DNA of 64,000 nucleotides from Molossus alvarezi (Eukaryota; Chordata; Mammalia; Chiroptera; Molossidae), in assembly GCA_037176705.1 (NCBI GenBank), contig CM073899.1, positions 7,750,001 to 7,814,000 of the forward strand, written 5' to 3'. Of the stretch, positions 33,541-45,711 are shown one piece after another (positions within the stretch are counted from its first letter, which is position 1; the number at the start of each line of letters is the position of its first letter). The translations under genes were made by a program, and so were the position numbers. The notes under the pieces were generated by a model that did no database searches, had not been told where the DNA came from, and saw nothing but the letters and a program-made list of their open reading frames with translations.

Positions 33541-36500
33541 CTATATTTCATAAATAAGGAAGATCATGTGGTATTTGTCTTTTTCTGCTTGGCTTGTTTC
33601 ACTTAGGATACTTTCCCTCCATGTCGTCTCAAAGGATAAGAGATATTTCTTTCTTACAGCTGTATAGTACTCCATTGTGTATATGTACCACTGCTTTTTT
33701 ATACATTCGTCTATTGATGGACACTTGGGCTGTTTCCAGATCTTAGCTATTGTAAATAGTGCTGTTATGAACCTGGGGGTACATATATTCTTTCTGATTG
33801 GTGTTTCAGGCTTCTTAGAAGTGGGATTCCTAGAAGTGGGATCACTGGGTCAAATGGCAGTTCAATTTTTAATTTTTTGGGTAACACCATTTTGTTTACC
33901 ATAGTGGCTGCACCAGTCTGCATTCCCACCAGCAGTGTATTAGAGTCCCCTTTTCTCCACACCCTCGCCAACACTTGTTGTTTGATGATTTGTTGATGGC
34001 GGCCATTCTGACAGGTGTGAGGTGATACCTCATTGTTGTTTTAATTTGCATCTCTCTGATGATTAGTGATGTTGAGCATTTCTTCATATGTGTTTTGGCC
34101 ATTTGTATGTCCTGTTTGGAGAGGTGTCTATTCAGCTCCTCTGCCCATGTTTTAATTGGGTTCGTTGTCTTCCTTTTGTTGAGTGGTATGAGAACTCTAT
34201 ATATTTTAGAAATTAACCCCTTATCTGATGCTACATTGTCAGTGATGTTTTCCCATACAGATGTTTTCCCTTTCCATTTTGGTGGTAGTTTCTTTTGCTG
34301 TGCATAAGCTTTTTAGTTTGATGTAGTCCCATGTGTTCATTTTTTCCTTTGTTTCTGTTACCTTAGGTGATGTATCAGTGAAAATTCTGCTGCCTATGAT
34401 GTCTGAAATTTTGTTGCCTACAGTTTCTTCTAGGATTTTAATGGATTCATGGGTCACATTTAAGTTTTTTTTTTTTTTTTTATCCTCACCCGAGGACATT
34501 TTTCCATTTTCTGTTCAGGTAGAGTGGGAAGAAGAGAGAGGAACAGAGAGAGAGAGAAACATCGATGTGAAAAGAACACATCGAGTGGCTGCCACCCGCA
34601 CGACCGACCAGGGCCGGGGACAAACTGCAACCGAGGTACATGCCCTTAGCGGGAACTGAACCCGGGTCTCTCTGGACCGCAGGCCAACACTCTAACCGCT
34701 GAGCCAAACCGGCCAGGGCACATTTAAGTTTTTTATTCATTTTGAGTTTATTTTTGTGTATGGTGTAAGTTGATGGTCTAGTTTCATGTTTTTGCATGTA
34801 GCTGTCAATTTTCCCAACACCATTTATTAAAGAGGCTATCTTTACTCCACTGTATGCTCTTGCCACCTTTGTCAAATATTAATTAAGCATATTGCCTTGG
34901 GTCCATTTCTGGGTTCTCTATTCTGTTCTGATCTATGTGTCTGTTCTTGTGCCAGTACCATGCTGTTTTGATTACAGTGGCTTTGTAGGATAACCTGATA
35001 TCTGGTATTGTGATCCCGCCTACTTTGTCCTTCGTTTTCAAGATTGCTGTGGCTATTCGGGGTCTTTTTTGGTTCCATGTGAACTTTTGAAGTATTTTTT
35101 CTAATTCTGTGAAATATGTCATTGGTATTTTGATGGGAATTGCATTGAATCTATAGATTGCTTTGGGTAATATGGACATTTGAATGATGTTAATTCTTCG
35201 AATCCATGAGCAAGGTATTTGCTTCCACTTTTTTATATCTTTCTCTATTTCTTTTTTCAATATCCTATAGTTTTCTGCCAATAGGTCCTTTACTTTTTTG
35301 ATTAAATTTATTTCTAGTTATCTTAATTTTTTTGCCACAATGGTAAATGGGATTGTTTTTTCAGTTTCTCTTTCTGTGAGTTCATCATTTTGTATAAGAA
35401 TGCTGTTGATTCATTGACGTTAATTTTGTATTCAGCTACTTTGCCAAATTCATTTAAGTCTAGTAGATTTTTGATAGAGTCTTTAGGGTTTTCTATGCAT
35501 AATATCATGTCATCAGCAAATAATACCAGTTTCACTTCCTCCTTTCCAATTTGGATCCCTTTTATTATTTCTTTCTGTCTAATTGCTGTGGCTAAGACTT
35601 CCAGTACTATGTTAAATAAGAGTGGCGAAAGTGGGTATCCATGCCTTGTTCCTGTTCTTAAGGGAAATGCTTTTAGTTTTTGCCCATTGAGTATGATGTT
35701 GGCTGTAGGTCTTTCATATATGGCCTTTATTATGTCTAGATATGATCCCTCTATTCCCACATTGCTGAGCATCTTTATCAGAAATGGATGCTGGATTTTG
35801 TTGAAGGCTTTTTAGGCATCTATTGATATGATCATGTGGTTTTTATTCTTCATGTTGTTTATATGGTGTATCACATTTATTGATTTGCAAATATTGTACC
35901 AGCCTTGCATCCCTGGGATGAATCGCACTTGGTCATGGTGAAAATTTTTTTTGATGTGTTGCTGGATCTGATTTGCTAGTATTTTGTTCAGGATTTTGGC
36001 ATCTATGTTCATCAGGGATATTGGCTTATAAGGTTTCTTTCTTTTTAGTATCTTTTTCTGGTTTTGGAATTAGACTTATGCTGGCCTCATAAAAGGAGTT
36101 TGGAAGTCTTCATTCTTCTTGAATTTTTTGAAATAGTTTGAGGAGAATGGGTGTTAGTTCTTTATGAATGTTCAGTAAAACTCCCGCGTGAAGCCATCAG
36201 GGCCTGGGCTTTTGTTTGCTGGGAGAGTGTTGATTACATCCTCACTTTCCTTAGTTGTTTTTGGTCTGTTCAAGTTTTCTATCTCTTCCCAGTACAGTTT
36301 TGGGAGACTGTGTTTCTAGAAATTTGTCCATTTTGCTTAGATTGTCTAATTTGTTGCCATATAATTGTTTATAGTAGTTGTTAACGATTTTTGTATTTCT
36401 GTGGTGTCAGTTGTTACTTCTCCTCTTTCATTTCTGATTTTGCGTATTTGGCTTCTCTCTCTCTGTTTCTTGGTGAGTCTAGCTAAGGGTCCATCAATCT

Positions 36501-37606
36501 TGTTTATCTTTTTGAAAAACCAGCTTTTTGTTTCATTGATATTTTGAATTTTTTTTTTGTGGGGGGGTCTCCATGTCATTTATTTCTGCCTTGATCTTTA
36601 CTATTTTCTTCCTTCTACTTGCTCTGGGGTTTTCTTTCTGTTTGCTTTCTAATTCTTTATGTTGTGATGTTAGACAGTCAATTAGAAACTTTTCTTCTTT
36701 CTTGATGTAGGCCTGTAGTGCTATGAACTTCCCTCTCAGAACTGCTTTTGTTGGATCTATAGATTTTGTGTTGTTGTGTGTTCATTTTCATTGGTTTCCA
36801 GGAAGTTTTTGATTTCTTCCTTGATCTCCTCGGTGAGCCATTCATTGGTTAAAAACATGCTATTTAGCCTCCACGTGTTCAAGTGTCTTTGCATATTTTT
36901 GTTACAATTGATTTCTAGTTTCATGCCATTGTGATCTGAGAAGTTGCTTGATATGATTTCAATCTTCTTGAACTTGTAGAAATTTAGTTTGTATCCTATC
37001 ATGTGGTATCTCTTCAAGAATGTCCCATGCGCACTTGAGAAGAATGTGAATTCTGTAGTTTTGGGGTATAATTCTCTGTATCTATTAAATCCATTTTGTC
37101 TAGTGCATCATTTAGCGTCTCTGTTTTCTTGTCTAGATGATCTATCCAGTGATGTCAGCAGGGTGTTGAAGTCCCCTGCTATGACTGTATTGTTGTCGAT
37201 TTCTCCTTTGAATTCCTCTAGAAGATTTTTAATATATGTTGGTGCTCCTATATTGGGTGTATATATCTTTACCAAGGTTATATCTTCCTGTTGGATAGAT
37301 CCTTTAAATAATATGTAGTGGCCTTCTTTGTCTCCAGAAATGGCCTTCATTTTGAAATCTACTTTATCAGATATGAGTATTGCTACCCCGGCTTTTTTTT
37401 TCCTTTCCGTTTGCTTGGAAGATTTTTTTCCATCCCTTCCCTTTCAATGTATGTGAGTCTTTTGTTGTGAGGTGGGTCTCTTGTAAACAACACATAGAAG
37501 AGTCATGCTTTCTTATCCAATCAGCTACTCTGTGTCTTTTTATCAGATCATTCAGTCCATTTCCATTTAAGGTTATTGATTATTGATATGTACTTATTTA
37601 TTGCCA
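33541..37606 (-). pseudogene. L1 ORF2 (endonuclease / reverse transcriptase), frameshifted
   Basis: It starts at the ATG complementary to 37,604-37,606 (MAINKYIS) and ends at a stop near 33,541. Within the first 15 codons a 'gattattgatt' duplication shifts the frame. Recognisable endonuclease parts include 'IYTPNIGAP', 'AGDFNTLL' and 'SDHNGMKLE'. The reverse transcriptase keeps an intact FADD motif ([10 protein letters not shown]; codons for the two Asp at 35,524-35,519), unlike the copy at the left edge. The C-terminal Cys-rich region ([20 protein letters not shown]) is visible at about 33,905-33,970. An 18-bp local duplication (agaagtgggatt) lies near 33,818-33,842, and a SINE interrupts at 34,471. 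It is non-functional because of multiple breaks. Confidence 0.93.
34471..34718 (-). mobile_element. VES SINE, long form, inserted in L1 ORF2
   Basis: Highly preserved: T tract, 'atcctcacccgaggac', GA body, 'catcgagtggctgccacccg', B box region 'gaacccgggtctctctggacc', and head ending 'gagccaaaccggccagggc'. A perfect 16-bp TSD, cacatttaagtttttt, is at 34,455-34,470 and 34,719-34,734. With its host L1 nested in another L1, it is the third layer. Confidence 0.97.
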
Positions 37607-37652
37607 TTTTTGTTTAGTTTGGTTATATTTTTCTTACTATTTCTTCTTCTAA

Positions 37653-38559
37653 TTACAGCAATCCCTTTAACATTTCTTGCAGTGCTGTTTTGGTGCTCAT
37701 GTATTCCCTTAGACTTTTTTTTTTTTTTTTTTTGTCTGGGAAGCTCTTCATTTGACGTTCTATTTTGAATGACAGTCTTGCTGGGTAGAGTAGTCTTGGA
37801 TTCAGATCCTTGTTTTTCATGACCTTGATTATTTCATGCCATTCCCTTCTGGCCTGTAGTGTTTCTATGGAGAAGTCATCTGATAGCTATATGGGGGTTC
37901 CTTTGTAGGTAACCTATTGTTTATCTCTTGTTGCTTTTAGGATTCTCTCTTTGTCTTTAAATTTTGTCATTTTAATTACTATGTGTCTTGGTGTGGGTCT
38001 GTTTGTGTTCTTGTTACTTGGGCTCTCTGTGCTTCTCGTATTTGAATGCCTTCTTCCTTCACCAAATTATGGAAGTTTTCTGTCACAATTTTTTTGAATA
38101 TATTCTCTATCCCTTGCTCATTTTCTTCTTCTTTGGGGACTCCTATGATGCAAATATTGTTACGTTTCAAGTTGTCCCACAGTTCTCTTAAGCTGTCTTC
38201 CTGTTTTTTAATCGTTTTTTTCCTTTTGGTTTTCTGATTGGTTGATTTTTTTTTACCCTGTGTTGTAATTCACTGATCCAGTTCTCAGCTTCCTCTACTC
38301 TGCTGTTTAGACCTTCCAATGTGTTGTTTATTTCTGACATGTCATTCTTCATTTCTTCTTGGTGGTTTTTAATTTGAAGTTGGTTGATTTTCAACATCTC
38401 TATGTCCTTACTCATGCTGTTGAGCTTCCTCAAGTTCATGGCTCTGAATTCTAGCTCTGTTAACTTGACTAACTGCTCCACATTGATCTCATCTTCGGTT
38501 GAGGTCTCTTGTTCTTTCATTTGGCTTTTGTTTCTGTGTTTCACCATTTTGGCTTTCAC
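37653..38559 (-). pseudogene. L1 ORF1 (RNA-binding chaperone), broken
   Basis: The start is at 38,559 (or the nearby second Met, MVKHRNKS) and the stop is at 37,655-37,653 after a 'LQEMLKGLL' ending. The total is about 300 codons, the normal size. The N-terminal part is open for 123 codons and is a Leu/Glu/Lys-rich coiled coil with heptad character (MSKDIEMLKINQLQIKN), containing 'MSEINNTLEGLNSRVEEAE'. The RRM-like centre (NNICIIGVPKEEENEQGIEN) is in a different frame at 37,979-38,170. At least two frameshifts separate the parts. A T run at 37,713-37,732 lies in the C-terminal part and may be another break. Confidence 0.92.
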
Positions 38560-39278
38560 AGTGGGCTTTGGAGCCTGCCAAATTTTCCCTGTGGGTGTTG
38601 GTCTTTTGCTGTTTGTGGCTCCCTCTCATAGGTTTGGATGAGTGAAGGAGGACCAATGTTAAACACCACTGTCAAGTCTTACTTTCCTGGTTAGAGTTGC
38701 TAGCCCAGGAATGATACAGTTATCCTCTAGTTTATTGCCTGGAGGCTATCAGTAGCAGTTACTTGAAGAGTTTTGGTTGTCAGGTGAATGAAAAACTCAG
38801 GTGCTCTGCTCTGAGGGGATTTTCCTAGGGTGGGGCAGAAGCTGGTTGTTAGTGAGCCTCAATTTGCATTTCAATGGCCCACCTGGGTGGGGTTAACTTT
38901 CTGAGGGAGGAGTTGCTGCCTCTCTCCAGAGCTCTGGGAAGGAGCAAGTTTGCGACCATCCTACATGGCTGCAACTCAGCAAAACCTCTGAGCCTTCTCC
39001 AAATCCTGAGTTTCCCCACACAGTTCCAGTCCAGTCTGCCCTCCCTCTGCCTGAGCCCAAGGTGAGTGGCTGTGGCTATTTTAGCGTCTGTCTTGGCTCT
39101 GCTCTGTGGACCCGTTTGGGAGTGTAACCCGAGGGTGCTTCTCACAGCTAAGGCTGCTGCTGTCTGTGAACTCCCAGCCCCCTTCTCGTGCCTCTGCAAT
39201 CCTACCAAGATCGAGTCAGTGTCCCTGGTTATATGATCCTTGCAAGCTTCTTTTCTGTTGCTTTTTCCTGTCGATTTC

Positions 39279-39770
39279 AGTAATATATTCTTTATGTGTC
39301 TCCTCGGGCAAGGGAAGCAGAGGAAAACAATAGACAAATGGGGTTACAACATACTATACAGTTTTGCACAGCAAAGGAAGCCATCCACGAGAGAGAGACA
39401 GCCTGTGGGAGGCGAAAACATGTTCAGAAAACACATGTCTGATAGGGGTTAATATCCAAAATATATAAGGAACTTATACAATTAATAACAAAAAACAATT
39501 TGGTTTAAAAATGGACAGAGGACATGAATAAGCATTTTTCAAAGAAGACATATAAATGGTTAATAGAAATATGAAAAAGCTTTGGACATCACTGATTATT
39601 AGGGAAATGTTAACTAAAACCACCATCAAATTTTCTCACACCTGTCAGAATGGCTATCATAAAAAAATCAATAAATAATTGTTGGTGAGGATGTGGAGGA
39701 AGGAAATCCTCAAGCACTGTTGGTGAGATTGTAAATTGGTGTAGCCACTGTGGAAAACAGAATGGAGGTT
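39279..39770 (+). mobile_element. Right part of the old plus-strand L1 (ORF2)
   Basis: It continues 33,176-33,288: 'gtctcctcgggcaagg', 'tgcacagcaaaggaagccatc', 'ggggttaatatccaaaatatataagg', 'cacacctgtcagaatggctatc', and 'ggtgtagccactgtggaaaacag' near the end. It stops abruptly at about 39,770, against an oppositely oriented L1 piece, before the ORF2 end. Confidence 0.88.
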
Positions 39771-40405
39771 TTTCATTGCCTGTATCATTGGTAAATATAT
39801 TTTACCTTTCAGTGGATTGTTTTTGTGTTTTGTTGATAGTTCTCTTTGCTGTGCATAAAACATTTTCGCATGATATAGTACTATTTGTCTATTTGTTTTG
39901 TTTACTTTGAGGAGATATATTTAAGAAAATAGTGCTAAAAGAAATGTCTCATTTTACTGCCTATGTTTTCTTCCTGTAGTTTTACAGATTTGCCTCTTAC
40001 AGTTAAGTCTTTAATTAATATTGAGTTTATCCTTGTATATGGTGTAAGATAGTAGTCTAGTTATATATTTTTGATATGTATCTTTCTAATTTTCCAAACA
40101 TCATTCATCAGATGCATAATTTCTTCCCCACTATGCTCTTGCCTCCTTTGTCATATATTGATTGACCATTAAGGTGTGGGTATTTTTGGGGTTTCTCTAT
40201 TTGAATCCCTTGATCTGTGCACCTAATTTTATGCCTGTTCCCATCTGTTTGATTGCTAGTGACTTTCAGTATAGCATGATTACTCCAACTTTGTTCTTTT
40301 TTCTCAAGATTGCTGAGGCTATTCGTGGTCTTTTGTGGTTCCATCTAAATGTTTAGATTATTTGTTGTAGTTCTGTGATAAATGTCATTGGTATTTTGAT
40401 ATAGC
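39771..40405 (-). mobile_element. L1 ORF2 fragment, opposite orientation
   Basis: The minus strand reads ORF2 sequence: compare 'tgttcttttttctcaagattgctg' with 35,025-35,050, and 'tttgctgtgcataaaacatttt' with 34,295-34,315. It overlaps in consensus position with the plus-strand piece to its left (both contain the 'tgcacagcaaag' segment). So it is a second element and not one inverted copy. Confidence 0.8.
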
Positions 40406-40460
40406 ACTTTTATACAACATATTCTTTACTATATTCTCAAGACTGACTTTTCTCACAGTG

Positions 40461-40612
40461 TCTTGAAAAGATCCCAGGCTTTGAGGAGAGATAGCATGCA
40501 TTAAAATCCTGGCTTCATAATTTCCTAGCTTGTGATCTTGGGCCACAGTTCCCTCTTCTGTCAAATGGGGGACAAATACTATACCTGCATCATACGATTT
40601 TTATGAAAATAC
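40461..40612 (+). mobile_element. MIR SINE
   Basis: The core 'atcctggcttcataatttcctagcttgtgatcttgggcc', then 'cagttccctcttctgtcaaatggggga' and 'cctgcatcatacgattttt', is the order of the mammal-wide MIR element. It is ancient and decayed. Confidence 0.85.
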
Positions 40613-40646
40613 CATAACTTTGCTACATTTTAAACCTAGAGCTTAG

Positions 40647-40866
40647 TCTGGCTGGTGTGGCTCAGTGGCTGAGCATCGACCCATGCACCAAGAGGTCACC
40701 AGTTTGATTCCCGGTCAGTGCACATGTCCAGGTTGTGGGCCCAATCCCCAGTCGGGGGCATACAGGAGGCGGACAATCAATGTTCTCTCTCATTGATATT
40801 TCTATCTCTCTCTCCCTCTCCCTTCCTCTCTCTCTAAAATCAATAAAGAAAAATTATAACAAAAAA
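40647..40866 (+). mobile_element. VES SINE, short form
   Basis: Head 'tctggctggtgtggctcagtggctgagc', B box 'agtttgattcccgg' (C to T at the CpG), CT-rich body, 'aaaatcaataaagaaaa' tail and an A run. Approximate TSD taaacctagagctt / aaaccctagaactt. Confidence 0.95.
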
Positions 40867-40880
40867 AAACCCTAGAACTT

Positions 40881-41639
40881 TTCAAAGAGTAATCTGTCTA
40901 AAGTATTTGCTTTTATTATTATTTTAATAATAATATTATTATCATGTCATTACTATTTACTGAAAAGTAGTGATTACTTGAGTTGCTATGTGCCAGTATT
41001 TCCATCTGCAGAGAGAATCCTCTGCAGTCCCCTTATCTTTCTCAGCAACATGCATCTGAGAATATTCTTTATTTAAATCTATCACTGAAATAAAATTCAG
41101 GGAAGCTGGAATTTGAATCATGATAATTGTAACCCTTAACATAATTATACTCTGTGTGAGGATCAACATGTATCCTAATTTCCCATACATAAATTGCATT
41201 ATAAGGGTACATAAGAATTCTGATTAGTATCCAGAATCAGCAATTAACGTTCTTAAGAAAAGCCCTTTAATCTGATTCTACGAATAGTAATCATTCTGCC
41301 AAATTCCCACAGGGGTGGAACATTTGGGAGTATATTTGATGTTGATCTCTTCATGGAACAGCCCCATTCTATTCATGGAGGAAGGACACTTGTGCTAAAT
41401 GTATGATTTCCTTTCTGAATCTCTTCTCATTCCTTGTACCACATGGAACCACCGGAGTCCAAGCTATCTGGGTCTGACTCCCCCTGTTCTCCTTCAGGGA
41501 GTGTGGTGTACACAGTGGTGGTGACGACTGGGGTAAATGTACCCCCTTGTATTAGTGGCGCCCTCTGACCACAGCGCCTAGCATATAGAGCATAAATGCA
41601 AAGTGAATGGATATACTGTTTCTCGTGGATTTGTCAATA
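40881..41639. other. Unique non-coding DNA
   Basis: Mostly AT-rich. A GC-richer piece at 41,450-41,590 contains 'gcgcctagcatatagagcataaatg', possibly an L2 remnant. No gene recognised. Confidence 0.5.
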
Positions 41640-42470
41640 ACACATTCAAGATATCTATGAACTATTTTTACTCACAACGTTTTGACAGCAAATGTTTGGA
41701 GATTTTTTATCACACTAATTAATTCTCCAACTCTCTGGACATGACCTGAGTGTTCTACAATTTAATTAGATTCTGACACAAATTGCTGGAATTAGCCCTG
41801 ATTCCAGAAGTTAAGAGCTCAGCCTCATAAGACTGCCCCACTTCAGGTACCAGTTGCAAGTCCAAGTTATCATCTGCACGTCTTACCATCAGCTACCAAT
41901 TAGTGGTTTCTACAAACCCCTCCTCAGATTTAATGATTCTCTAGGATGACTCACAGAACCCAGGCAGACACTGTATTTCTCTTACTGGTTTATTACAAAG
42001 AATACAAATGAACAGCCAGATAAAGAGGTACATGAGGCAAAATTCTTAAACATTTTAAGTTCAAGAACTTCTGTCCTCATAGTTTTTGGGTGTACCACTT
42101 CCCAGGGTCATGGGTATGTTACCCAACTCAGAATTCTTTGAATTACATTAGTAAGGGATTTTATGGAGTTTTCATTATATAGACATTACCGATTAAAACA
42201 TTACCCATTAATGATTAATTCAGTCTTCAGACCCTGTCTCCTGACTGAAGGTCAGGTAGTGGGGCTGAAAGCTCTAACCTTCTAATCATGCCTTAGTCTT
42301 TCTGGTGGCCAGCCCCGTTCTTAAGCTATGTATGTCCCCCAAACACCAGTTATCACAGGAAGAGATAAAGGACACTCTTCCCATTCTGTAGATTCCAAGG
42401 GTTGTAGCAGCTGTGTCCAGAACCAGGCCCAAATATTTATGTTTTATTACATCACAGTGGGTGAGGTTGG
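41640..42470. mobile_element. LTR-like repeat, probably ERVL class
   Basis: The segment order 'gatgactcacagaacccagg', 'ggtttattacaaagaatacaaatgaacagcc', 'ggctgaaagctctaaccttctaatcatgcc', 'ttccaagggttgtagcagctgtg' and 'tttattacatcacag' resembles a known mammalian ERVL-group LTR. I cannot name the subfamily or be sure of the ends or strand. There is no internal retroviral coding sequence. Confidence 0.5.
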
Positions 42471-42702
42471 CTTGGCCCTAGAAGAAGACCCAGAGTAGTG
42501 TTCCCAAGAGGGGCGGAGCATCATGCTGCCCATGTGCTGACTAGCTATGACCTGCATTCCAGCAGGGTCACACCTCTGCCTGTGCTCCTTCCACACGAAG
42601 TGTGTGAACTTCCTTTTCACATAGCCACCGTTCTGACAATGATAATAGTGTAATGGGTTTATGAGGCCTACATTAGCTCATCCTACGGGTCTACTGTTCT
42701 GC

Positions 42703-42705
<3 letters not shown>

Positions 42706-42743
<38 letters not shown>
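42706..42743. repeat. (CA)n microsatellite
   Basis: About 19 uninterrupted units. Confidence 0.98.
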
Positions 42744-42745
<2 letters not shown>

Positions 42746-43250
42746 TAATCATGGTTCCAGATACCTTTAGGAAAGTTTTCAGCCTCTTTACACCTGTCTC
42801 CAGGGGCCTCTCATCAGCCACAAACAGGAATACATTTTTGCAAACAGGAATTCATTTTTAAAAATCATTTATTTTATTTAGCAATTACAGTTGACATAAA
42901 TATTAATTTAGTTTCAGTTGTATATTACAGTGCTTAGACATTATATAACTTACAAAGTAATCAACGCAAAATAGATCTCATGCCCATATAACAACATACA
43001 TAGTTGTTAGAATATTACTGACTCTATTTCTTATACTGTATTTTATATCTCCACGACTATTCTGTAACTACCCATTTGTACTCCCCATCCCTTCACCTTT
43101 TTCACCCATCCCCCACATCCCAACCCCCAATCTGGCAGCCATCAAAATGTTCTGTATCTATGAGTCTGTTTCTGTTTTGTTTGTTTGTAATTTTGTTTTT
43201 CTAGATTCAATTGTTATGGCATTTTATTATTTATTTTTTTTGTTGTTGTA

Positions 43251-43281
43251 CTTCTTCTTCTCCTTCTTCTTCTTCTTCTTC
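43251..43281. repeat. (TTC)n simple repeat at the ORF1 / 3'UTR junction
   Basis: Ten TTC-like units with one interruption. Confidence 0.95.
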
Positions 43282-43289
43282 TAGAAGAC

Positions 43290-44075
43290 TTATTATAATT
43301 TTATGTAATATTGGTTTGGTGGTGATGAATTCTTTTAGGTTTTTTTTTACTGGAAGATCTTTATATGTCCTTCAATTTTAAATGATAGCTATGCTGAGTA
43401 GAGTAGTCTTGGTTGTAGGTCCTTGCTTTTCATCACTTTGTATATTTCTTGCAAATACTTTCTGGCCTGCAAAGCCTCTGTTGAGAAATCAGCTGATAGT
43501 CTTTGGGGAGCTCCCTTGTAAATAACTAACCATTTTCTTTTTATGTTTTTAAGATTTTCTTCTTGTCCTTAACTGTTGGCATTTGATTATGATGTGTCTT
43601 GGTGTGGGCTTCTTTGTGTCCCTCTGGTTTGGGTCTCTCTGTGCTTACTGGACTTGTATGTTTACTTCCTTCACCAGAATAGGGAATTTTTCTGTCATTA
43701 TTTTTTCAAATAGGTTTTCACTTTTATGCTCTCTTTTTCTTCTGGTACTGCCATATTGCAAATGTTGGTACACTTGAAATTGTTCGAGAGGCTACTTACA
43801 TTATTCTCATTTTTTTTTTTTCTTTTTGCTCTTCTGATTAGGTGTTTTTTTGCTCTCTTATATTCCAAATTGCTGACTTGACTCTCAGCTTCACCTTTTA
43901 TACTGTTTATTCATTGTATATTCTTAATTTCAGTTAGTGTATCCTTCATATCTTACTGGTTCTTTTTCTAGTTTCCATGTCCTTTTTTATGCTGTTGAAG
44001 TTCTCACTAACTTCATGAAGCATTCTTGTAACCAGTGTTTTAAACTCTGCATATAGTTGATTGCTCGTCTCCCCA
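43290..44075 (-). pseudogene. ORF1 of the HAL1-like element, decayed
   Basis: Minus-strand similarity to L1 ORF1 is clear in nucleotides. Compare 'gatagctatgctgagtagagtagtcttgg' with 37,770-37,797, 'atttgattatgatgtgtcttggtgtgggct' with 37,973-38,000, and 'catgctgttgaag'-type text with 38,413. These cover the RNA-binding and coiled-coil parts in the usual order. All frames are full of stops; the longest local stretches are under 70 codons. Its divergence from the other ORF1 copies is greater than theirs from each other, suggesting an older or different lineage. Confidence 0.75.
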
Positions 44076-44079
44076 TCCT

Positions 44080-44356
44080 TTTTTGTTAATCTTCACCTGA
44101 AGATATTTTTTCAATAATTTTTTAGATCAAGAGAAAAAGGGAGGCAAAGGGGGCAGGGGGAGAGGGAGAAGGAGAGGGAGAGGGAGAGAGAAACATTGAT
44201 CCAAAGAGACACATCGATTGGTTGCCTCTTGCATGACCTCAACCAGGACCAGGGATTGAACTTATAACCCAGGTACATGCCCTTGACTGGGAATCAAATC
44301 TGTGAACCTGGGTCCATGGGCCAGCACTCTGACCACTGAGCCAAACTGGCCAGGGC
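44080..44356 (-). mobile_element. VES SINE, long form, in HAL1-like ORF1/5'UTR
   Basis: Tail junction 'aatcttcacctgaagatat', an expanded GGGAGA-rich body, 'acatcgattggttgcctcttgc', and head ending 'gagccaaactggccagggc'. Approximate TSD around gctcgtctcc / cacttgtctcc. Confidence 0.93.
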
Positions 44357-45465
44357 ACTTGTCTCCTTTTTGTTCAGATCTTTTTCTGGAGTTTTTTTTT
44401 GTTTGTTTGTTTCTTTATCTGGGACATGTTTTTTGTCTCTGTTTTATCAGCCTCTGTGTGTTTGTTTGTATATGTTAGGAAGAGCTGCTATGTCTCTTGT
44501 ACCTGGTAGAGTGGCCTAATGTAGTAGGTTTTCTGTAGAGTTCAGTGGTGCAACCTCTCTGTTCACCAGGGTTGGTTACTCCAGGTGCACCCTGCCCCCC
44601 CATGTGGGCTGTGTACTCTCTCCTGTGGTAGTTGAGCCTTTGTTACTGTTGGCACTTCAGTGTGAGAGATTTACACCCAGGCTGATAGGCACAGTTATTG
44701 GCTGCTAACACCATAGAGGATCAGCTTTGCAGGATACACCCTACGGAGCAGAATTTACTTCAGCAGGGATCTGATGACACTGAGTTTACCTCTTGAGTGT
44801 GTCACTTGTGGAGGTAGTTTTGGGGTGCTTCAATTTGGTCTGAAATTGTCCAGGTGCAGTGGCTCTAGGACCTCCTGGGAGGTGCAGGAAAAGGTCAACC
44901 CCAGCCCATGTTTTGCCCAGGCCCACCTGACATGAGCTATAAAGCCATCTGCAGGTAGCTTTTGCTTGTGCTGGGCTTACAGATGCACAGGAGAGACCAA
45001 GCCATGAACTAAGGCCAGCTGCCACTAGTGCCAGGCCTGGGGCCACTTACCAAGGGGTATGGAGCATGCCAAGGCTGGATGATGCTTCTTTTAGAGATTT
45101 TAGGTAAGTCTGAAGCATGAGCCGAGACAGGCAAATTGTATGGAAAAGCCACTGGAAACAGCTTAGGTGGGCTGGCAAGTTGGGTGAGGTGGGGGTCTCA
45201 GGGAATCACCAGGGTGGGGTGAATAGTGATAGCCAGGTTGGTGGAAGCTCAGACATGGTACATACCCATGGGCTCTGTGGAGACAGTGCTCAGAAAAGGA
45301 ACAACATCCTCTGTCAGCACTTCTGTCTGGAATAAAGCTACCCCTTCATCCCTCTCTCTGATGCTAGTCAATTCAGTTCTTTCCTGTATGTCCCTTGTAC
45401 ACTTTGAGCTGCTGCCTCAGTACTGGAGCCCAGAATGGGTGAGGAAATCCATGCTTGGGCACTTT

Positions 45466-45711
45466 TCATTTTATTTTTTTATCCTCACTAGAGGACACTT
45501 TTGCATTTATCTTCAGATAGAGCAGGAAGGAGAGAGGAAGAGAGAGAGAAACATCAATGTCAGAGAGACACATCGAGTGGTTGCCACCCACATGACCCTA
45601 CTGGGGCCAGGGACAAACTGCAACTGAGGTACGTCCCCTTAGCAGGAATTGAACCAGGGACTCTCCAGTCTGTGGGCCAATGCCCTAATCTCTGAGCCAA
45701 ACAGACCAGGA
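45466..45711 (-). mobile_element. VES SINE, long form, in HAL1-like 5'UTR
   Basis: T tract, 'atcctcactagaggac', GA body, and head ending 'gagccaaacagaccagga'. A 17-bp TSD, ccatgcttgggcacttt (45,449-45,465) / ccatgcttgagcacttt (45,712-45,728), has one mismatch. Confidence 0.96.

Larger units (their letters stand above)
33289..39278 (-). mobile_element. L1 element, almost complete, inserted in an older L1
   Basis: From the right it has a 5'UTR (38,560-39,278, truncated relative to the copy at 1-5670), ORF1, a short gap, ORF2 and a 3'UTR ending at 33,289. Without the SINE at 34,471-34,718 it is about 5.7 kb. A TSD, agtaatatat, sits at 33,279-33,288 and 39,279-39,288, and the flanks join into one older plus-strand L1. 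The A tail is short and AT-mixed. The 3'UTR (33,301-33,540) is pyrimidine-rich with runs of C and carries a 'tgcatgcatgcat' motif near 33,410. It looks like the youngest long element in the window, but it is not intact. Confidence 0.95.

Noticed and set aside
38849..39337. 162-codon minus-strand open frame
   Set aside because: It lies in the L1 5'UTR and crosses the TSD into the neighbouring older L1, so it cannot be an ancestral protein frame.
42706..42743. Regular short repeats that might suggest an array
   Set aside because: They are plain CA microsatellites; there are no spacers or conserved repeats of CRISPR type anywhere in the window.
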